From contig CAZCOG010000002.1 in NCBI GenBank assembly GCA_964500445.1, positions 186,001 to 250,000 of the forward strand: a stretch of DNA of 64,000 nucleotides, read 5' to 3'. This stretch comes from Persicitalea sp964500445. Its GTDB lineage: Bacteria > Bacteroidota > Bacteroidia > Cytophagales > Spirosomataceae. Position numbers and translations under genes: made by a program. Below, one piece after another: positions 17,614-27,224 of the stretch. The notes under the pieces were generated by a model. The model was given only the letters and a program-made list of their open reading frames with translations, was not told the origin of the DNA and ran no database searches. The first letter of the stretch is position 1. Every line of letters starts with the position of its first letter.

Positions 17614-17696
17614 TTCAATTTTAATTTTTTACCTACGCGATTTTTGCAAATCTGGTTGCCTGGTGAGAGCCTGAGAGAGTCTTGTATTATGGATAT

Positions 17697-19001
17697 TTAC
17701 AAAAATTGTAAAGTGCTCTCTAATCCCATGCCACGCGAACCTTTGATGAGGATGTGGGTATTTTCCTGTGGGTGATCCATCAGCCAATTGTGGAGCGAAA
17801 ATTTGTCGGGAATATAATACGCCTGCGGCAGGACTGGCAGGGCATGCTGCATGAGCGGACCGGTCAGGATTACGACGGCAAATTCCCCTTCGGCCACCAG
17901 CCGGCCGATGGCTAAATGTTCGGCGGCGGCTTCTTCGCCCAGTTCCAGCATATCGCCCAGAATAACCATTTTGCGGGAAGCATCGCTACGGATGAAATGT
18001 TCGAGGGCCGCCCGCATAGAACTGGGGTTGGCATTGTAGGCGTCGAGGGTAATGATATTACTGCCTTTCTCGATTACCTGCGAACGGTTGTTAGTGGGTT
18101 GGTAGTCTGAAATAGCGCGATGTGCGTCGTCGCTGGGTACTTCAAAGTAATGACCGATGGCGAGGGCGGCGCAGATATTGTCAAAATTATGCTTGCCCGG
18201 CAGGTGCGTAACGATGGTTTGTTTTTCCTGATTTTCGTAGATGACGAAAGGCGTTTCTTCGACTAAAGTTGGGTCTACTTCCGAACTGGCGGTGCGGTAA
18301 AAGACAATCTCGCCGAAGGCATGTTTCTTACTCGCCATTTCCATGAGCGTATCATCCTGTGCGTTTACGAACACGACCCGTTTTTTCTTGGAAAGGTAAG
18401 TATAAAGCTCTCCCTTTCCTTTTTTGACGCCCTCTATTCCGCCAAAACCTTCCAGATGCGCCTTGCCGATATTGGTAATAAGGCCGTGCGTAGGTTGTGC
18501 GATGCTACACAGAAAGGCGATTTCCTGCTGATGATTGGCCCCCATTTCAATCACGGCGACGGTATTTTCGTCCGGCTGAATAGACAATAGCGTGAGCGGT
18601 ACACCGATGTGATTATTAAGGTTGCCAATGGTGGCGTTAGTGCGGTACTTTTTGGCAAGTACTGCCGCGATGAGTTCCTTCGTGGTAGTTTTGCCGTTGG
18701 AACCAGTCAGTGCGATAACCGGGATATCCCAGGTGTTACGGTGGTGTTTGGCTAATTCCTGTAAAGTGGCCAGTACATCGTCCACCAGCAGGAAGCGCGA
18801 GTCTTTGACGACCGAAAAATCGTCCACTACGGCATAAGCTGCGCCACTTTCCAGTGCTTGTTCGGCAAATGTATTCCCATTGAAATTTTCACCTTTCAGG
18901 GCAAAAAACAAGCAGCCTGACCTGATCTTTCTTGTATCAGTGCAGACCAGCGGATTTTTTAAATAAATGTTGTAAAGCTCTTCGAGCGTGATTTCCAGCA
19001 T
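17697..19001 (-). CDS. murF: UDP-N-acetylmuramoyl-tripeptide--D-alanyl-D-alanine ligase
   Basis: A 434-residue Mur ligase. The P-loop ALTGSNGKTTTKE, the N-terminal DTRKIRSGCLFFALKGENFNG and the C-terminal ILIKGSRGMGLE match MurF, which joins D-Ala-D-Ala to the UDP-MurNAc-tripeptide in the cytoplasm. NPSSMRAALE is the family ADP-binding stretch. Length is normal. The start (19001) lies head to head with the FG-GAP gene, 125 nt apart. Confidence 0.95.
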   Translation of the reverse strand: MLEITLEELYNIYLKNPLVCTDTRKIRSGCLFFALKGENFNGNTFAEQALESGAAYAVVDDFSVVKDSRFLLVDDVLATLQELAKHHRNTWDIPVIALTGSNGKTTTKELIAAVLAKKYRTNATIGNLNNHIGVPLTLLSIQPDENTVAVIEMGANHQQEIAFLCSIAQPTHGLITNIGKAHLEGFGGIEGVKKGKGELYTYLSKKKRVVFVNAQDDTLMEMASKKHAFGEIVFYRTASSEVDPTLVEETPFVIYENQEKQTIVTHLPGKHNFDNICAALAIGHYFEVPSDDAHRAISDYQPTNNRSQVIEKGSNIITLDAYNANPSSMRAALEHFIRSDASRKMVILGDMLELGEEAAAEHLAIGRLVAEGEFAVVILTGPLMQHALPVLPQAYYIPDKFSLHNWLMDHPQENTHILIKGSRGMGLESTLQFL

Positions 19002-19126
19002 TTTTTATGATAACTTGGGTTAACAGGACGTTGTTATGTGGTGCGGATCTTCTGGTCTCAGGCTTGCCTGGCAGCATAAGGCTAATAAACCGCCGGGAGA
19101 CTCTCTCAGTACGCCAAAATTACACA

Positions 19127-21346
19127 ATGAAATTTCAACACTACCTATATCTTTTCTTTTCGATAATTACAGCCGGCCAGGTCTCGGCCCAGCAACCCTG
19201 GTTTAGACTGGATACGACTACTACAGTCACCCGTAACGGCCAAACGCTGCAAAACCCCTGGGCGGGTGGCCTAAACGCCGGGCAATTCTCGACCATGGAC
19301 CTGAACGGCGACGGTACCAATGACCTGGTGGCCTTCGACCGCACCTCCAATCGCGTGACGACTTTCCTGGGCGATGCTACTTCCAAAACTTACCGCCATT
19401 CGCCGATTTATGAGGCTCGGTTTCCGTCCATGTCCGACTGGATGCTGCTGGCCGACTTCGACAAAGATGGGCGAAAAGATCTTTTCACGCATACATCGCA
19501 GGGCGTTCAGGTGTTTAAGCAGGTTCCGATTGGGGGGAGCTGGGCGTGGAAACTCCACAAGCCGCTTCTCAACTCGGTGGGTTTTTCAGGAAAAATAAAT
19601 CTGCTGGTAGTAGCCACTGACATTCCGGCGCTCACCGATGTGGACGACGACGGCGACCTGGACATTGTCACTTTTGAACTATTGGGCAATTTCCTGGAAA
19701 TGCATCAGAACATGAGCATGGAGCGCTACGGTGTGCCGGACAGCCTGGAATTTGTGCGAAACGGTATTTGCTGGGGAAATTTTGTCAAAGAACACTGCAA
19801 TGACTTCAACCTGGGCGTAGACTGCGGTTCGGTAGAGGATCTGGAAAAGCAAAACAATAGTGGAGGGCGGCTTATGCACGCGGGGAATGCCATACTACTG
19901 CAGGACCTCAATGGCGATGGTAAAAAAGATCTGCTCATGGGCCACGTCACCTGCGACAACGTGGCCCGGCTGGTCAATACGGGTACCAACCGGGTGGGCA
20001 ATTTTACGCGCTTCGATGTAAACTACCCGGCCAAAGACCCCATTGAGTTCACCATTTTTCCAGCGATTTATAGTGAAGACGTGGACTTCGACGGCGTGAA
20101 AGATCTGCTGGCGGCACCGAACGTGTACGCTAATGAAGGTAATCTGATGGATTTCCAATCCTCCACCTGGTACTACCATAATGCCGGGACAACCACAAAT
20201 CCGGTTTTTGAATTAAAACAGAAAAATTTCCTGCAAGACCAGATGATCGACGTCGGCGAAGACGCTGCTCCTGCTTTTTTTGACATAGATGGCGATGGCG
20301 ATCTCGACCTGATGGTGGGTACGGGTGGCACGAGAGGGGAAACCGGTTTTCGGGGTAGTTTACAATTATTCCGGAACGTCGGAGATGCTAAAGTACCCCG
20401 CTACGACTGGGCCGCGGCTGAGTACCTGAATTTTTCCAGCGATATTCAGCTGACGCGTGTCAAACCCCAGTGGGCCGATTTCGATGGCGATGGAGTCGCC
20501 GATCTTGGTTTCTCGGGTGTATCTTTCAAAGGAATCGAGTACCGTTACATCCCCAACCGCGCCGCGCGAGGGCAGGCCGCAAAACTGGATATGAAAGAGG
20601 CGGTTATCGTTACACTTCCACCCAATGTGCAGAGTGGCGATCATCCGTACTTTTACGATGTCGATCAGGATGGTGATCTGGATTTGATCGTGGGTACTAC
20701 ACAGGGAAATATCCGGTATTTTCAGAATACAGGAAATGCGCAGAAGCCGGTTTATGAACTTAAAAATGAAAATCTGGGGAGCATCAACGCCAATTTTACG
20801 GGCCGCTTTGTCAGCATCGCCGTTGCTGATTTAAACCTCGACGGCCAGCCTGACCTGCTCACTACCGACCAAACGGGAATGGTTCGCATCTCGCACGGTG
20901 GTGCGTGGGGGCAGTGGAGCCGTCGTGATAGTTTGTTAGTACAGAATGGCAATACAACCTATGCGCCCAACTTAGGTGCGTACCTGCATGCTACCGTTGC
21001 CGACTACACAGGTGACGGCAAGCCTGACGTGGCCGTTGGTACTCATGGCGGTGGCGTCCGGCTGCTGACTAATGTTTTGCCCGTCGTCGTTACAGGAGTC
21101 GAGCCCATTCTGTCCCATTTATTTATTGTCTATCCTAATCCGGCAGATGATTATGTGCAGATACACAGCGGTGCAGCAGGTTTGCTGGACGTAATTTCGT
21201 CCGGTGGTCGGGTTTTGCAGGAAAATATTCAGCTTGACCAGGAAAGTGAAACTACCCTGAATACTTCGCACTGGCCCCCGGGGCTTTATTTATTCCGGGC
21301 AAGGTACGGGGAGCGGCAGGAAGTCAGAAAGGTAGTGGTAAAGTAA
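19127..21346 (+). CDS. Secreted FG-GAP/VCBS repeat protein with T9SS sorting domain
   Basis: A 739-residue protein. Start at ATG 19127 (MKFQHYLYLFFS), because it opens a signal peptide ending at VSAQ; a longer frame from 19007 has no such start. Repeated calcium-binding-like D-x-[DN]-x-DG units (MDLNGDGTNDL, DLNGDGKKDL, DIDGDGDLDL, DVDQDGDLDL and others) form FG-GAP/VCBS repeats of a beta-propeller. The last 80 residues (VYPNPADDYVQI...LYLFRARY...VVVK) are a type IX C-terminal sorting domain. It is probably surface-attached or released; ligand unknown. Confidence 0.9.
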   Translation: MKFQHYLYLFFSIITAGQVSAQQPWFRLDTTTTVTRNGQTLQNPWAGGLNAGQFSTMDLNGDGTNDLVAFDRTSNRVTTFLGDATSKTYRHSPIYEARFPSMSDWMLLADFDKDGRKDLFTHTSQGVQVFKQVPIGGSWAWKLHKPLLNSVGFSGKINLLVVATDIPALTDVDDDGDLDIVTFELLGNFLEMHQNMSMERYGVPDSLEFVRNGICWGNFVKEHCNDFNLGVDCGSVEDLEKQNNSGGRLMHAGNAILLQDLNGDGKKDLLMGHVTCDNVARLVNTGTNRVGNFTRFDVNYPAKDPIEFTIFPAIYSEDVDFDGVKDLLAAPNVYANEGNLMDFQSSTWYYHNAGTTTNPVFELKQKNFLQDQMIDVGEDAAPAFFDIDGDGDLDLMVGTGGTRGETGFRGSLQLFRNVGDAKVPRYDWAAAEYLNFSSDIQLTRVKPQWADFDGDGVADLGFSGVSFKGIEYRYIPNRAARGQAAKLDMKEAVIVTLPPNVQSGDHPYFYDVDQDGDLDLIVGTTQGNIRYFQNTGNAQKPVYELKNENLGSINANFTGRFVSIAVADLNLDGQPDLLTTDQTGMVRISHGGAWGQWSRRDSLLVQNGNTTYAPNLGAYLHATVADYTGDGKPDVAVGTHGGGVRLLTNVLPVVVTGVEPILSHLFIVYPNPADDYVQIHSGAAGLLDVISSGGRVLQENIQLDQESETTLNTSHWPPGLYLFRARYGERQEVRKVVVK

Positions 21347-21350
21347 GGAC

Positions 21351-22325
21351 TTACTTGGTACGCTCGATGGTAAACTGCACAAGATCTTCAAGCGAGTCGC
21401 GATAGGCCGATTCGGGAAAAGCCATCAGGAGCTGCCGGGCGTCCTCTACGTAACGCTGCATAGTAGTTTGAGCGTAAGCAATACCGCCCGATTCCTTTAC
21501 GTAGGCGATCACTTCCGAAACTTTGCGCGGCTTATGACTTTCGTTACGGACGATATTGATGATCCGCCGTTTTTCCAACCATGATGACTGGTTGAGGGCA
21601 TATATTAAGGGCAGTGTCATTTTCTTTTCCTTAATGTCGATTCCCAGCGGCTTGCCTACCTCGGCGTCACCGTAGTCGAACAAATCGTCTTTGATCTGAA
21701 AGGCCATACCTACCTTTTCACCGAAGCTGTGCATGCGGGCTACGAGTTCTGGTGCGGCACCTACCGAACTGGCCCCTACGGCGCAGCAGGAGGCGATGAG
21801 AGAAGCCGTTTTCTGGCGGATAATTTCGTAGTAAACGGCCTCATCCACGTCCAGGCGCCGGGCTTTCTCAATTTGGAGCAGTTCGCCCTCACTTAGTTCG
21901 CGTACGGCAGTAGAAACAATTTTTAACAAATCGAAATCCTGGTTTTCCACGGAGAGTAGCAAGCCACGCGAGAGCAGATAGTCGCCCACCAGTACGGCAA
22001 TCTTATTCTTCCATAATGCATTTACCGAAAAGAAGCCCCGCCGGTAGTTGGAGTCGTCCACGATGTCGTCGTGGACGAGGGTAGCCGTATGCAGCAGTTC
22101 AATGAGCGCTCCACCCCGATAAGTAGCTTCGGAGATCGTACCACACACACCCGCCGACAGAAATACAAACATGGGCCTTAGCTGCTTCCCTTTCCGCCGG
22201 ATAATGTAGTTCATAATCTGATCCAGGAGCCGCACGTTGCTTTTCATGGATGCCCGGAACTTAGGCTCAAAAGCCTTCATTTCTTCTTTGATGGGAGCTT
22301 GTATATCTTGAATCGAGCGGGTCAT
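21351..22325 (-). CDS. Long-chain trans-polyprenyl diphosphate synthase
   Basis: A 324-residue all-alpha isoprenoid synthase. The first aspartate-rich motif is in LVHDDIVDDS and the second in KDDLFDYGD; GKQLRPMFVFLSAG is the IPP-binding start. It condenses IPP units to make the quinone side chain, in keeping with menaquinone use by complex I encoded further on. Start at ATG 22325 (MTRSIQDIQ); the extra 26 codons upstream are not family-like. It ends 5 nt from the convergent FG-GAP gene. Chain length cannot be read from sequence. Confidence 0.93.
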   Translation of the reverse strand: MTRSIQDIQAPIKEEMKAFEPKFRASMKSNVRLLDQIMNYIIRRKGKQLRPMFVFLSAGVCGTISEATYRGGALIELLHTATLVHDDIVDDSNYRRGFFSVNALWKNKIAVLVGDYLLSRGLLLSVENQDFDLLKIVSTAVRELSEGELLQIEKARRLDVDEAVYYEIIRQKTASLIASCCAVGASSVGAAPELVARMHSFGEKVGMAFQIKDDLFDYGDAEVGKPLGIDIKEKKMTLPLIYALNQSSWLEKRRIINIVRNESHKPRKVSEVIAYVKESGGIAYAQTTMQRYVEDARQLLMAFPESAYRDSLEDLVQFTIERTK

Positions 22326-22616
22326 GGAAAAGCCATCGAACAATAGCCGTCGGAGGGAAGTGGTGAGATTGGAAGGTAGTTTTAAAGCACAAAATTGCCA
22401 CAAAATCTTCTGTTTATACCTATTTTGCGCTTGATTTGTTTTTTTAATGAATAAGTAAGGATGGGCAATTGACAGTAATTTAGGGCGAATGCCTGTCTGC
22501 TTTCTGTCACCTGATAATCAAAAATTCTTTTTGGCTGCCCAACCTTTTCACACTTCTTCGGATAAGTTGATAGCCGGCTGCCACAAGTCGATCGTAACGA
22601 CGAACCGAGCTAATTT

Positions 22617-23531
22617 ATGAAAGCACTGATATTAGGAGGAGGTTCTATGAAGGGAGCCTTTCAGGTAGGAGCCGCCAAGGCCGTATTTGAGGATGGTTTC
22701 GCACCGGATATGATTTATGGGGTATCGGTGGGAGCGCTTAATGCTACTTACCTCGTCAATGAAGCTGGCAAGCAGGATCTTGAAAATGACCATATCGACT
22801 GGCCGGTAGTGGGGCGTAACCTGATGGCTTTCTGGATAAAGCATATCACTCAACCGCAGGATGTCGCTATTTTGCGGTCCAGAATGTCATTGGGATTCAA
22901 TACTTTGATGAGCCGCTTCAACGGACTGCTCGATCCCACACCCTTGCACAACCTTATCCGCCATCATACTGATCCCTTTGTGCTTCGTAATAGCCCCGTC
23001 AGAATCAAAGTAGGGGCTGTCAATATTACCCACGGCGATATCGTGTACGCCTCGCCCGACGATGAATTTTTTATGGATTACGTGCGGGCCAGTTCTTCCC
23101 TGCCCATGCTGATGCCCGCCGTGCCGATCGGGAGTAAAACCGATAAGTACCTGGATGGTGGCCTGCGCGTAGTGGCCCCAATTCACGAAGCCATCCGCGA
23201 CGGAGCGAAGGAAATCGTACTTATTGCTTGTCACGCCAAGCAGCTCTACACCCGCGAGAATTTTAGCTCTCAGAATCTTATTAGTCTCATTGAGCGGGTG
23301 AAGGATGTGACAGTCAATCAAATCGTCAACAACGATATAGAGTGGGCCGAAGGCTACGCCGAGCGCTCGGTACTACGCGGTGACCCGATTAAACTGACCA
23401 TCATCCGCCCCGAAGAACCGTTGCTACTGGATTTGCAGGGCTTCACCTCCGAAGACATTACACGTCTTATACTCGAAGGATACAGATTGGGGCTGGATGC
23501 CTTAAAGCGGGCGAAAGAAGCAGTAAAATAA
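22617..23531 (+). CDS. Patatin-like phospholipase
   Basis: A 304-residue protein with the patatin oxyanion loop GGGSMKGAFQVG at 7-18, the nucleophile serine in GVSVG (Ser37) and the catalytic aspartate in YLDGGLRV (Asp180). These form the Ser-Asp dyad of bacterial patatins, which hydrolyse acyl esters of lipids. No signal peptide is seen, so it is probably cytoplasmic or membrane-associated. It is monocistronic, with a 291-nt upstream spacer to the polyprenyl synthase start. Confidence 0.9.
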   Translation: MKALILGGGSMKGAFQVGAAKAVFEDGFAPDMIYGVSVGALNATYLVNEAGKQDLENDHIDWPVVGRNLMAFWIKHITQPQDVAILRSRMSLGFNTLMSRFNGLLDPTPLHNLIRHHTDPFVLRNSPVRIKVGAVNITHGDIVYASPDDEFFMDYVRASSSLPMLMPAVPIGSKTDKYLDGGLRVVAPIHEAIRDGAKEIVLIACHAKQLYTRENFSSQNLISLIERVKDVTVNQIVNNDIEWAEGYAERSVLRGDPIKLTIIRPEEPLLLDLQGFTSEDITRLILEGYRLGLDALKRAKEAVK

Positions 23532-23574
23532 TCCCTTCCTGAATTTCTTTACTTAGTGATCTTGCTATTACAAA

Positions 23575-23604
23575 AAAAGCCCGCACCAAATGGCGCGGGC
23601 TTTT
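23575..23604 (+). terminator. Bidirectional terminator
   Basis: AAAAGCCCGC / GCGGGCTTTT, 10-bp stem, between the convergent patatin and TonB receptor genes; A and T runs serve both strands. Confidence 0.85.
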
Positions 23605-23624
23605 GAATTTCTGACCTATTCAGA

Positions 23625-26600
23625 TTAATTGAAAATATACCGCAGGCTCACCTGGGCACCCCAAGTCGTGGAAGCAGAAACCAGGTCCTGGTAAGTAGAA
23701 GTAGGCAATGCTCCGCTGGATTCGGCCAGACGGAAAACGGGCTGGCCGTCTTTCAATGAACGGTACTGTAGGATAGCGCTATTGTTTACTCTGGTGCGCT
23801 GAAGTACGCCCCAGCTTGAGTTCAGTAAGTTCGGCAGATTAAGGATATCAATACCAAATTGTAATGTATTACGCTTACCGCCGGCATTGATATAAAAATC
23901 CTGCAGAAGACGGAAGTCGATACGATTGTACCAAGGCATCAAAGCACCGTTACGCTCGGCGTACTCACCTTTGTGTTTGCTCAAATACGGATCCTGTTCG
24001 ATGAACTTGAAGAAAGCATCTGACTGCTGCTGTGCTGTGTATTTGATCGTATTGTCTGCATTTTTTACGTCTTCAAAAAGAATCTCGCTAGGACCATTAG
24101 GAATGTAAAGCAGGTCGGAGTTCAGCCCGTCGCCGTTCACGTCGCCATTGTAGACATAAGAGTAGCGACCCTGGCTTTGTCCTTCGTAGAACAGAGAAAC
24201 GGTAGTGGCCATGAAACCGAGGTAATCGGCACGGTAGGAGATAGCACCTACTACACGGTGGGGTACGCCGTAGCTTGAGTAGGCAAGCGGCAGATTGTTG
24301 AGACTACCCACGGCTACGTTGCCCGACCAGGCAGAAGCGGCTTGTGAACCTGGGTTGCCCGTCAGGTCTTTTACGTTATTGAAGGTGTAGGCCAGATTTG
24401 CCGACAAACCCCTGCTGAAATTCTTTCTGGCCGACGCGGTCAGCGAAAGTCCTCCGCCACCCGAAGTGTTGTCAAGTACCATAGCTTCAGACACGGAAGG
24501 AATCACCCGGCGGGTAGCGCTGGTCCACTGGGGCCGGTTGTCGGCTCCTTTCAAAGTACCCACGGGATCATTGTAGTTGATGTTACGCTGATAAACCGTT
24601 ACCAGATCTTTGGAGTAAATGGCTTCCAAAGTTACCGATGCATCACCAGGTAGTTTCTTGTCGATGGCAAGATTCGTGCGCCAGATCTGGGGCATCTTGA
24701 AATCAGGATCGACCGAAGCCAGGCTGCTGGGGGCCGACTGTCCCGCGTTCTGAGGTAGTTTGTTGAGATGAGCGGTTGGCTCTGGGCTGAAAGGATACTT
24801 GACAAGCTCAGCTGCTCTGGTTTCCTCGAAAGTATTCTGGATCACGCCACTGTTGGTGGGTTGGTTGGTAAACCACACGAAAGGCAGGCGGCCGTTGAAG
24901 ATACCTGTTCCACCGCGTATCTGTAGTCCTTTTTCTGTTTCGGAGTAGTTGAAACCTATGCGTGGTGAAAAGGCAGGCTTAGAACTAGGCCATTGTCCGG
25001 TGGTGATTTTTTCTCCATCCTTGAAAGTAAGAGCCGTTATGGCAGGGTTCTCGATGGGAGCGACCGGATACACCGGCATATCGATGCGGAGCCCGGCCGT
25101 TAGTTTCAGCTTGGGGCTTGCGTTATACTCATCCTGAATGTAAGCTGATGCCTGGCCGAACGTAAGGTCTGCAACGGGAGCAGAAACCCCCGGCTGCAGG
25201 CTATATGTGTAAGCGTAAGCCGATGGTAGTTTGCCGGTCAGAAAATCGTCGACCGACCGGAAACGGTAGTAGCTGGTACCGTAGCGCAGGAAGCTGTTGG
25301 CAAAGTACATCTGTTCGTAGGAAGCGCCACCCAGAATGGTGTGCTTACCCGCGTAGTACGTGAAGTTGTCGATAACATTGAAGACCGTATTCTTTACATT
25401 GTTATTATAACTGAACAACTCGTAACCCAAGCTGATGTAGTTGTCGCCGTCTTTCCAGATGTCGATGAAAGGAAAATCAGAACTTTTGGAAGTACGGGTA
25501 TCCTCGATAAATGTGTAGGTAGCGAGGAATTGGTTCGAGAATCTCCCGCTGAACGTCGAGTTCAACTCAGCCGCAATAGACCGGACGCTGTTCTGAAAAC
25601 CATAGTTCGCGTTTTCGTAGGCCAGGGCATTTTGGCTTATGCGGCTTGAAGAAGCCCGTGGGTTAGGCGCCGAAGTACTGTTGATGACGTTGTCATCCGT
25701 ATTTTTAACGTCCGAGTAGCGGATGTTGAACTTGTGGTTGTTATTGATGTTCCAGTCCACACGCGCCACAATCTTGAAGTTCTGCTGCGTGAAGTTGTTG
25801 GCGTAGTTTTCGTAGGGACCTGTTTCGTAACCATATTGCTCGCGCACGAAGTTGGAAACGGCTTCCAGGTCGGCGGCGGTAGTACGCGAAACGTTGGAAC
25901 CCGTCACACCCGGACGGCTGGCCACCCAGTTAAAACCGGGACGGACGTTCTTTTCAAACTCGCCATTGACGAAAAAGAACAGTTTATTCTTGATCAAAGG
26001 TGCGCCGATGCTGGCTCCGATGATGTTGTTGTTGGTCTTGGCGGCATCGGGGAGTTTTTCGTCACCTACCTTAGTACCGTTGAATTTCTCATTGCGGTAA
26101 TAAGTATAAGCTGTTCCCTTCACTTCGTTGGTACCGCTTTTGGTAATTACGTTGATACCCGCACCCGTAAAGTTAGCCTGACGCACGTCGTAGGGCGCGA
26201 TATTGACCTGTACTTCCTCAATCGCGTCCAATGAAATGGGCTGGGCGCTACCACCGGGGAGGTTGCTCGAGCTCAGACCAAAGTTGTTGTTGAAGTTGGC
26301 ACCGTCGATGGTAATGTTGTTGTAGCGACCATCGCGACCACCGAAGCTGTTGCCGTTGGATTGGGGCGTCAGGCGGGTGAAGTCGTTGATACTCCGGCTG
26401 ATCGTAGGCAATGCCTTCAACTGCTCAGAGTTGATGGTAGTTGCCGCACCCGTGCGCTCCGAACTGAACACGTCGCTGCGATTGGTTCTAACTGTCACTT
26501 CCTGCAACTGAGTACCCTCATCCTGCATGTTGAAGTTGACGTTGGCCGCAGTACCCAGGTTGGCAAAGATATTGTCCTGCACCTGCTCGGAATAGCCAAC

Positions 26601-26867
26601 ATAGCTTACCGTCACTTTATAAGGACCGCCGACGCGAACCGACGGAATAGTGTAGCGTCCTGATTCGTTGGTTACCGTGCCGTACTGCGAACCTGAGGGC
26701 AGGTGAGTAGCTACGACCGTGGCACCGGGTAGTCCTTCGTTTTTTTCATCGGCCACCCGGCCTGTGATCGCCGAGGACGTCACCTGAGCCTGGGCACTCA
26801 GAAAAGTCAGCATGAACGCCAGAAACGTCAGACCGACCGATTTGAAAAGTAAACCTTTCCTGTTCAT
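23625..26867 (-). CDS. TonB-dependent outer membrane receptor, Oar-like
   Basis: About 1080 residues. Start set at 26867 (MNRKGLLFKSVG), which opens directly on a signal peptide ending at SAQAQ; an in-frame ATG 39 nt upstream is possible. Next comes a carboxypeptidase-regulatory-like domain (ITGRVADEKNEGLPGATVVA), then a plug (TINSEQLKALPTISRSIND, NITIDGANFNNNFG) and a large beta barrel ending in an aromatic strand (SLRYIF). It imports an unknown substrate using TonB energy. No SusD partner lies next to it, so it is not a SusCD pair. Confidence 0.9.
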   Translation of the reverse strand: MNRKGLLFKSVGLTFLAFMLTFLSAQAQVTSSAITGRVADEKNEGLPGATVVATHLPSGSQYGTVTNESGRYTIPSVRVGGPYKVTVSYVGYSEQVQDNIFANLGTAANVNFNMQDEGTQLQEVTVRTNRSDVFSSERTGAATTINSEQLKALPTISRSINDFTRLTPQSNGNSFGGRDGRYNNITIDGANFNNNFGLSSSNLPGGSAQPISLDAIEEVQVNIAPYDVRQANFTGAGINVITKSGTNEVKGTAYTYYRNEKFNGTKVGDEKLPDAAKTNNNIIGASIGAPLIKNKLFFFVNGEFEKNVRPGFNWVASRPGVTGSNVSRTTAADLEAVSNFVREQYGYETGPYENYANNFTQQNFKIVARVDWNINNNHKFNIRYSDVKNTDDNVINSTSAPNPRASSSRISQNALAYENANYGFQNSVRSIAAELNSTFSGRFSNQFLATYTFIEDTRTSKSSDFPFIDIWKDGDNYISLGYELFSYNNNVKNTVFNVIDNFTYYAGKHTILGGASYEQMYFANSFLRYGTSYYRFRSVDDFLTGKLPSAYAYTYSLQPGVSAPVADLTFGQASAYIQDEYNASPKLKLTAGLRIDMPVYPVAPIENPAITALTFKDGEKITTGQWPSSKPAFSPRIGFNYSETEKGLQIRGGTGIFNGRLPFVWFTNQPTNSGVIQNTFEETRAAELVKYPFSPEPTAHLNKLPQNAGQSAPSSLASVDPDFKMPQIWRTNLAIDKKLPGDASVTLEAIYSKDLVTVYQRNINYNDPVGTLKGADNRPQWTSATRRVIPSVSEAMVLDNTSGGGGLSLTASARKNFSRGLSANLAYTFNNVKDLTGNPGSQAASAWSGNVAVGSLNNLPLAYSSYGVPHRVVGAISYRADYLGFMATTVSLFYEGQSQGRYSYVYNGDVNGDGLNSDLLYIPNGPSEILFEDVKNADNTIKYTAQQQSDAFFKFIEQDPYLSKHKGEYAERNGALMPWYNRIDFRLLQDFYINAGGKRNTLQFGIDILNLPNLLNSSWGVLQRTRVNNSAILQYRSLKDGQPVFRLAESSGALPTSTYQDLVSASTTWGAQVSLRYIFN

Positions 26868-26906
26868 AGGGAATTGGGGTTTGGTTAGAGATGTTTGTTG
26901 CTTCAC

Positions 26907-27151
26907 TTGTAATTGAGGTAGATGAATTTGGCCGCAAAATAAACCTAAATTTTGTTGCCAAACAACGTCGTCTATCCTACTAAAATACTATACTGAATTT
27001 CATAACCTCCTGATTTGTGGGAATAATGCAGAATTGAGTCTTAATACTACAATATTTGAAATATTAAGAAATTGTTAAGAATATAATTGATTTTCTAAGT
27101 TTTTTCTGATGAACTTTTAAGGTGTCATTTTGTTTAGCAATACCCAAAAAA
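26907..27151. other. AT-rich intergenic region upstream of the TonB receptor
   Basis: About 320 nt separate the receptor from trigger factor, and both genes read leftwards. I see a weak promoter-like GTTTG...TATTTTG on the minus strand near 26930-26960, but the spacing is short. Otherwise it is AT-rich with nothing coding. Confidence 0.35.
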
Positions 27152-27183
27152 AAGCCCTCCCGGCACTTGGGCAGGGAGGGCTT
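27152..27183 (-). terminator. Terminator of trigger factor gene
   Basis: On the minus strand AAGCCCTCCC / GGGAGGGCTT with a 12-nt loop, followed by a run of Ts, 42 nt after the tig stop. Confidence 0.85.
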
Positions 27184-27224
27184 CAAACAAATATCTTCGA
27201 TAATCAGGCTTCTTCCTCGACTTG